Shown: one piece after another, positions 14,922-16,584 of the stretch
How the letters are laid out: every line of letters begins with the position of its first letter
Numbering within the stretch: position 1 is the first letter of the stretch
Assembly (NCBI GenBank): GCA_027457205.1
Contig: DAIDTM010000605.1
Span: 1 to 16,584 of the forward strand
DNA: 16,584 nucleotides
From: Anaerolineae bacterium
GTDB lineage: Bacteria > Chloroflexota > Anaerolineae > UBA4142
Direction: 5' to 3'
Program-made: the position numbers and the translations under genes
The notes under the pieces: model-generated
The model's input: only the letters and a program-made list of their open reading frames with translations
The model's database searches: none
Told to the model about the DNA's origin: nothing

Positions 14922-15875
14922 ATGTTTTACTCGTCGTCCATTTTTGAGCCGGGATCGCTTGCACCGATGTGCCACTGCGCCACGCTGCTGGAATTGCCGG
15001 CGGGCGACCTGCTGGCGGCGTGGTTCGCCGGGTCGTTTGAGACCGCGCCCGATCAGGCGATTTACAGCGCGCGCTTTCAATCGGACATGTCGCGTTGGAG
15101 CATGCCGGTGGTGATCGCCGATACGCCCGGTCACGCGGACGGTCAGCCGGTGTTGTACGCGCATCCTGACGGATCGATATGGTTGTTCTTCGTGACGATT
15201 GAAGGACACGATTGGACGAGCGCGCGGCTCAAACTGCAAACGTCGCCGGATGGACAGCGCTGGAGCGCGCCGCGAATTCTCGACGACCGCGCGGGGTTGA
15301 TGTTTCGGAGCAAGCCGGTCGAATTGCCGAATGGCAATCTGCTGCTTCCCATTTACGATGAAACGCGGTGGCAATCGCTCTCGCTGATTTCGGCAGACGG
15401 CGGCAACACGTGGAAACTGGGACAGCCCATCGTGACGCCGCCCGGCAACATTCATCCGTGCGTCGTTCCGCTCTCCGATGGAAGACTGCTTGCCTACCTG
15501 CGCACCGGCGGCGCGGGCGGCTGGATTTGGCAGATGTTCTCTCACGATAACGGCTGGATGTGGGACACGCCAACACCGACACATTTTCCGAATCCAAATT
15601 CCGGCATCGATCTGATTCGTCTGCGAAACGGTCATCTGGCGCTGGCGTTCAACGATAGTCCGCATCGCCGCACGCCGCTGCGCGTCGCGCTGTCGTACGA
15701 CGAAGGTCAAACCTGGGATCATGTTCAAACGCTGGAAGACAGCGACGGCGAATTTTCGTATCCGACGCTGCTGCAAACTCGCGACGGGCGCATTCATTGC
15801 GTCTACACGCGCCGCCGCGAAACCATTCAGCACGCGATTTTTGACGAGCTATGGCTCGCAGGGGAAAGCAAATGA
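14922..15875 (+). CDS. Sialidase-like BNR/Asp-box protein (predicted neuraminidase)
   Basis: A 317-residue protein with a six-bladed sialidase fold signature. Three Asp boxes of the form S-x-D-x-G-x-x-W are visible: SPDGQRW (108-114), SADGGNTW (157-164) and SYDEGQTW (258-265). They are spaced as in sialidase-like (BNR_2) proteins labelled predicted neuraminidase. No signal peptide is present, so it acts in the cytoplasm. The FRIP motif of classical GH33 sialidases is missing, and R129/R195/R255 are only candidates for a carboxylate-binding site. ATG 14922 abuts the lacI stop and no strong ribosome site is visible, so translation is probably coupled. With the aldolase downstream, a role in degrading sialic acid or another acidic-sugar glycoside is inferred; true sialidase activity is unproven. 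Confidence 0.82.
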   Translation: MFYSSSIFEPGSLAPMCHCATLLELPAGDLLAAWFAGSFETAPDQAIYSARFQSDMSRWSMPVVIADTPGHADGQPVLYAHPDGSIWLFFVTIEGHDWTSARLKLQTSPDGQRWSAPRILDDRAGLMFRSKPVELPNGNLLLPIYDETRWQSLSLISADGGNTWKLGQPIVTPPGNIHPCVVPLSDGRLLAYLRTGGAGGWIWQMFSHDNGWMWDTPTPTHFPNPNSGIDLIRLRNGHLALAFNDSPHRRTPLRVALSYDEGQTWDHVQTLEDSDGEFSYPTLLQTRDGRIHCVYTRRRETIQHAIFDELWLAGESK

Positions 15876-16584
15876 CAATGAACCACTTGAACATTCGCGG
15901 CGCGATCACCGCGCTCGTGACGCCGTTTGACGGCAATGGCAAGGTCGATACAGCCGCGCTGGAGCGGCTGGTCGAGTTCCAAATCCGCGCGGGAGTGCAC
16001 GGGCTGAATCCGTGCGGGACCACCGGCGAGCACGCGTTGCTCGCGCTCGACGAACGGCAGCGCGTCGCCGAGGTCGTCGTCCGCGCGGCGCGAAAACGCG
16101 TGCCGGTGTTCATCCAGACCGGCGCATCCTCGACCGAGGCGACAATTGCGCTCACGCGCCACGCAGAGAAAATCGGCGCGGACGCCGCGACCGTGGTGAC
16201 GCCGTTCTATTACCGGTACGACGATGCCGCGCTCATCCAGCATTACCAACGCGTCGCCGAGAGCGTGCCGGAGTTTCCGGTGTTCCTCTACAACATTCCA
16301 CAATTGACCGGCAACAATCTGACGCCCGCCATCGTCGCCGCGATTGCCGAACGGTGCCCCAACGTCCTCGGAATGAAAGACAGCAGCGGCAACCTTCAGC
16401 AGGTGATCGATTCGGCGGCGACGCGCGGCGGACGCTTCGGCATCGCGGTCGGCAGCGACGGGCTGGTTCTATCGGCATTGGTTGCCGGCATTCCGGCGTC
16501 CGTGACCGGCAATGCCAACGCGCCGCCGGAATTATTCGTCGAGTTGTTCGCGGCGTACTGGCGCGGCGACCTGGCTGCCGCGCA
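15872..16584 (+). CDS. DHDPS/N-acetylneuraminate lyase-family aldolase (3' end missing)
   Basis: The first 237 residues of a class I aldolase of the DapA/NanA family, cut by the window end (full length about 295-300). It shows the carboxylate loop GTTGE (49-53), the catalytic Tyr in LYNIPQLTG (Y140) and the Schiff-base Lys in LGMKDSSGN (K169). True dihydrodipicolinate synthases carry an Arg at the position after YNVPx; here it is Leu145. That argues against DapA and for a sugar-acid aldolase such as an N-acetylneuraminate or 2-keto-3-deoxy-sugar-acid lyase. The ATG at 15872 overlaps the previous stop (ATGA) with AGGGGA six bases upstream; ATG 15878 is an alternative. It is the third gene of the LacI-controlled operon. 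Confidence 0.92.
   Translation, partial: MTMNHLNIRGAITALVTPFDGNGKVDTAALERLVEFQIRAGVHGLNPCGTTGEHALLALDERQRVAEVVVRAARKRVPVFIQTGASSTEATIALTRHAEKIGADAATVVTPFYYRYDDAALIQHYQRVAESVPEFPVFLYNIPQLTGNNLTPAIVAAIAERCPNVLGMKDSSGNLQQVIDSAATRGGRFGIAVGSDGLVLSALVAGIPASVTGNANAPPELFVELFAAYWRGDLAAA

Noticed and set aside
14712..15833. Minus-strand open frame of 373 codons
   Set aside because: Antisense to the sialidase-like gene, whose Asp boxes are clear; the composition is typical shadow sequence.
1..16584. CRISPR array, tRNA, rRNA, transposase or phage genes
   Set aside because: No spaced direct repeats, cloverleaf, rRNA-like block, or transposase or integrase motifs were seen.

Overview
The window looks like a GC-rich (roughly 58-60 % by eye) bacterial chromosome segment, densely coded, with ATGA-type gene overlaps and clear Shine-Dalgarno sites. 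A glycyl radical enzyme (GRE) with its activase points to an anaerobe or facultative anaerobe. The mix of families (cytosolic Ser/Thr kinase, CPBP protease, DUF3795, DUF3788, LacI/sialidase-like/aldolase operon) would fit a Chloroflexota-type environmental genome. That assignment is inference, not demonstrated. No tRNA, rRNA, CRISPR or transposase was found.

Region 1 (1-5316, + strand) is a polysaccharide operon. It holds the tail of an unidentified gene, a GT4 glycosyltransferase, an O-antigen ligase/polymerase-like membrane protein, a processive GT2 synthase resembling the plant CslA glucomannan synthases, and a membrane-anchored GH5 glycoside hydrolase. The genes overlap or nearly overlap. 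Together they suggest synthesis, export and trimming of a beta-glucan or beta-mannan exopolysaccharide.

Region 2 (5345-8716, - strand) is a compact run read right to left: DUF3795 Cys-rich protein, CPBP membrane protease, GRE-activating radical SAM enzyme, DUF3788 protein and a PPOX-type flavin-binding protein. Between it and the next gene lie a perfect 15-bp inverted repeat (8738-8771) and a short open frame (8753-8827) that reads like the severed N-terminus of a second GRE activase.

Region 3 (8838-10259, - strand) is a soluble Ser/Thr protein kinase with visibly lower GC than its neighbours, probably acquired horizontally. It separates the large GRE (10321-12729, - strand) from its likely activase. 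The GRE has a strong sigma70-type promoter and, in its ~160-nt leader, an intrinsic terminator. An upstream leader segment could pair with one arm of that terminator, so this is a candidate attenuator or riboswitch-like element.

Region 4 (13090-16584, + strand) begins with an isoprenylcysteine-methyltransferase-like membrane protein. It is followed by a LacI-family regulator, a sialidase-like BNR protein and a DHDPS/NAL-family aldolase cut by the window end. Upstream of lacI is a perfect 18-bp-arm inverted repeat that contains two complete LacI/cre-type 14-bp operators, which implies autoregulation of a small sugar-acid catabolic operon.

The most novel material is regulatory: the GRE leader and the nested double operator. 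Next is the evidence of rearrangement between the GRE and its activase.
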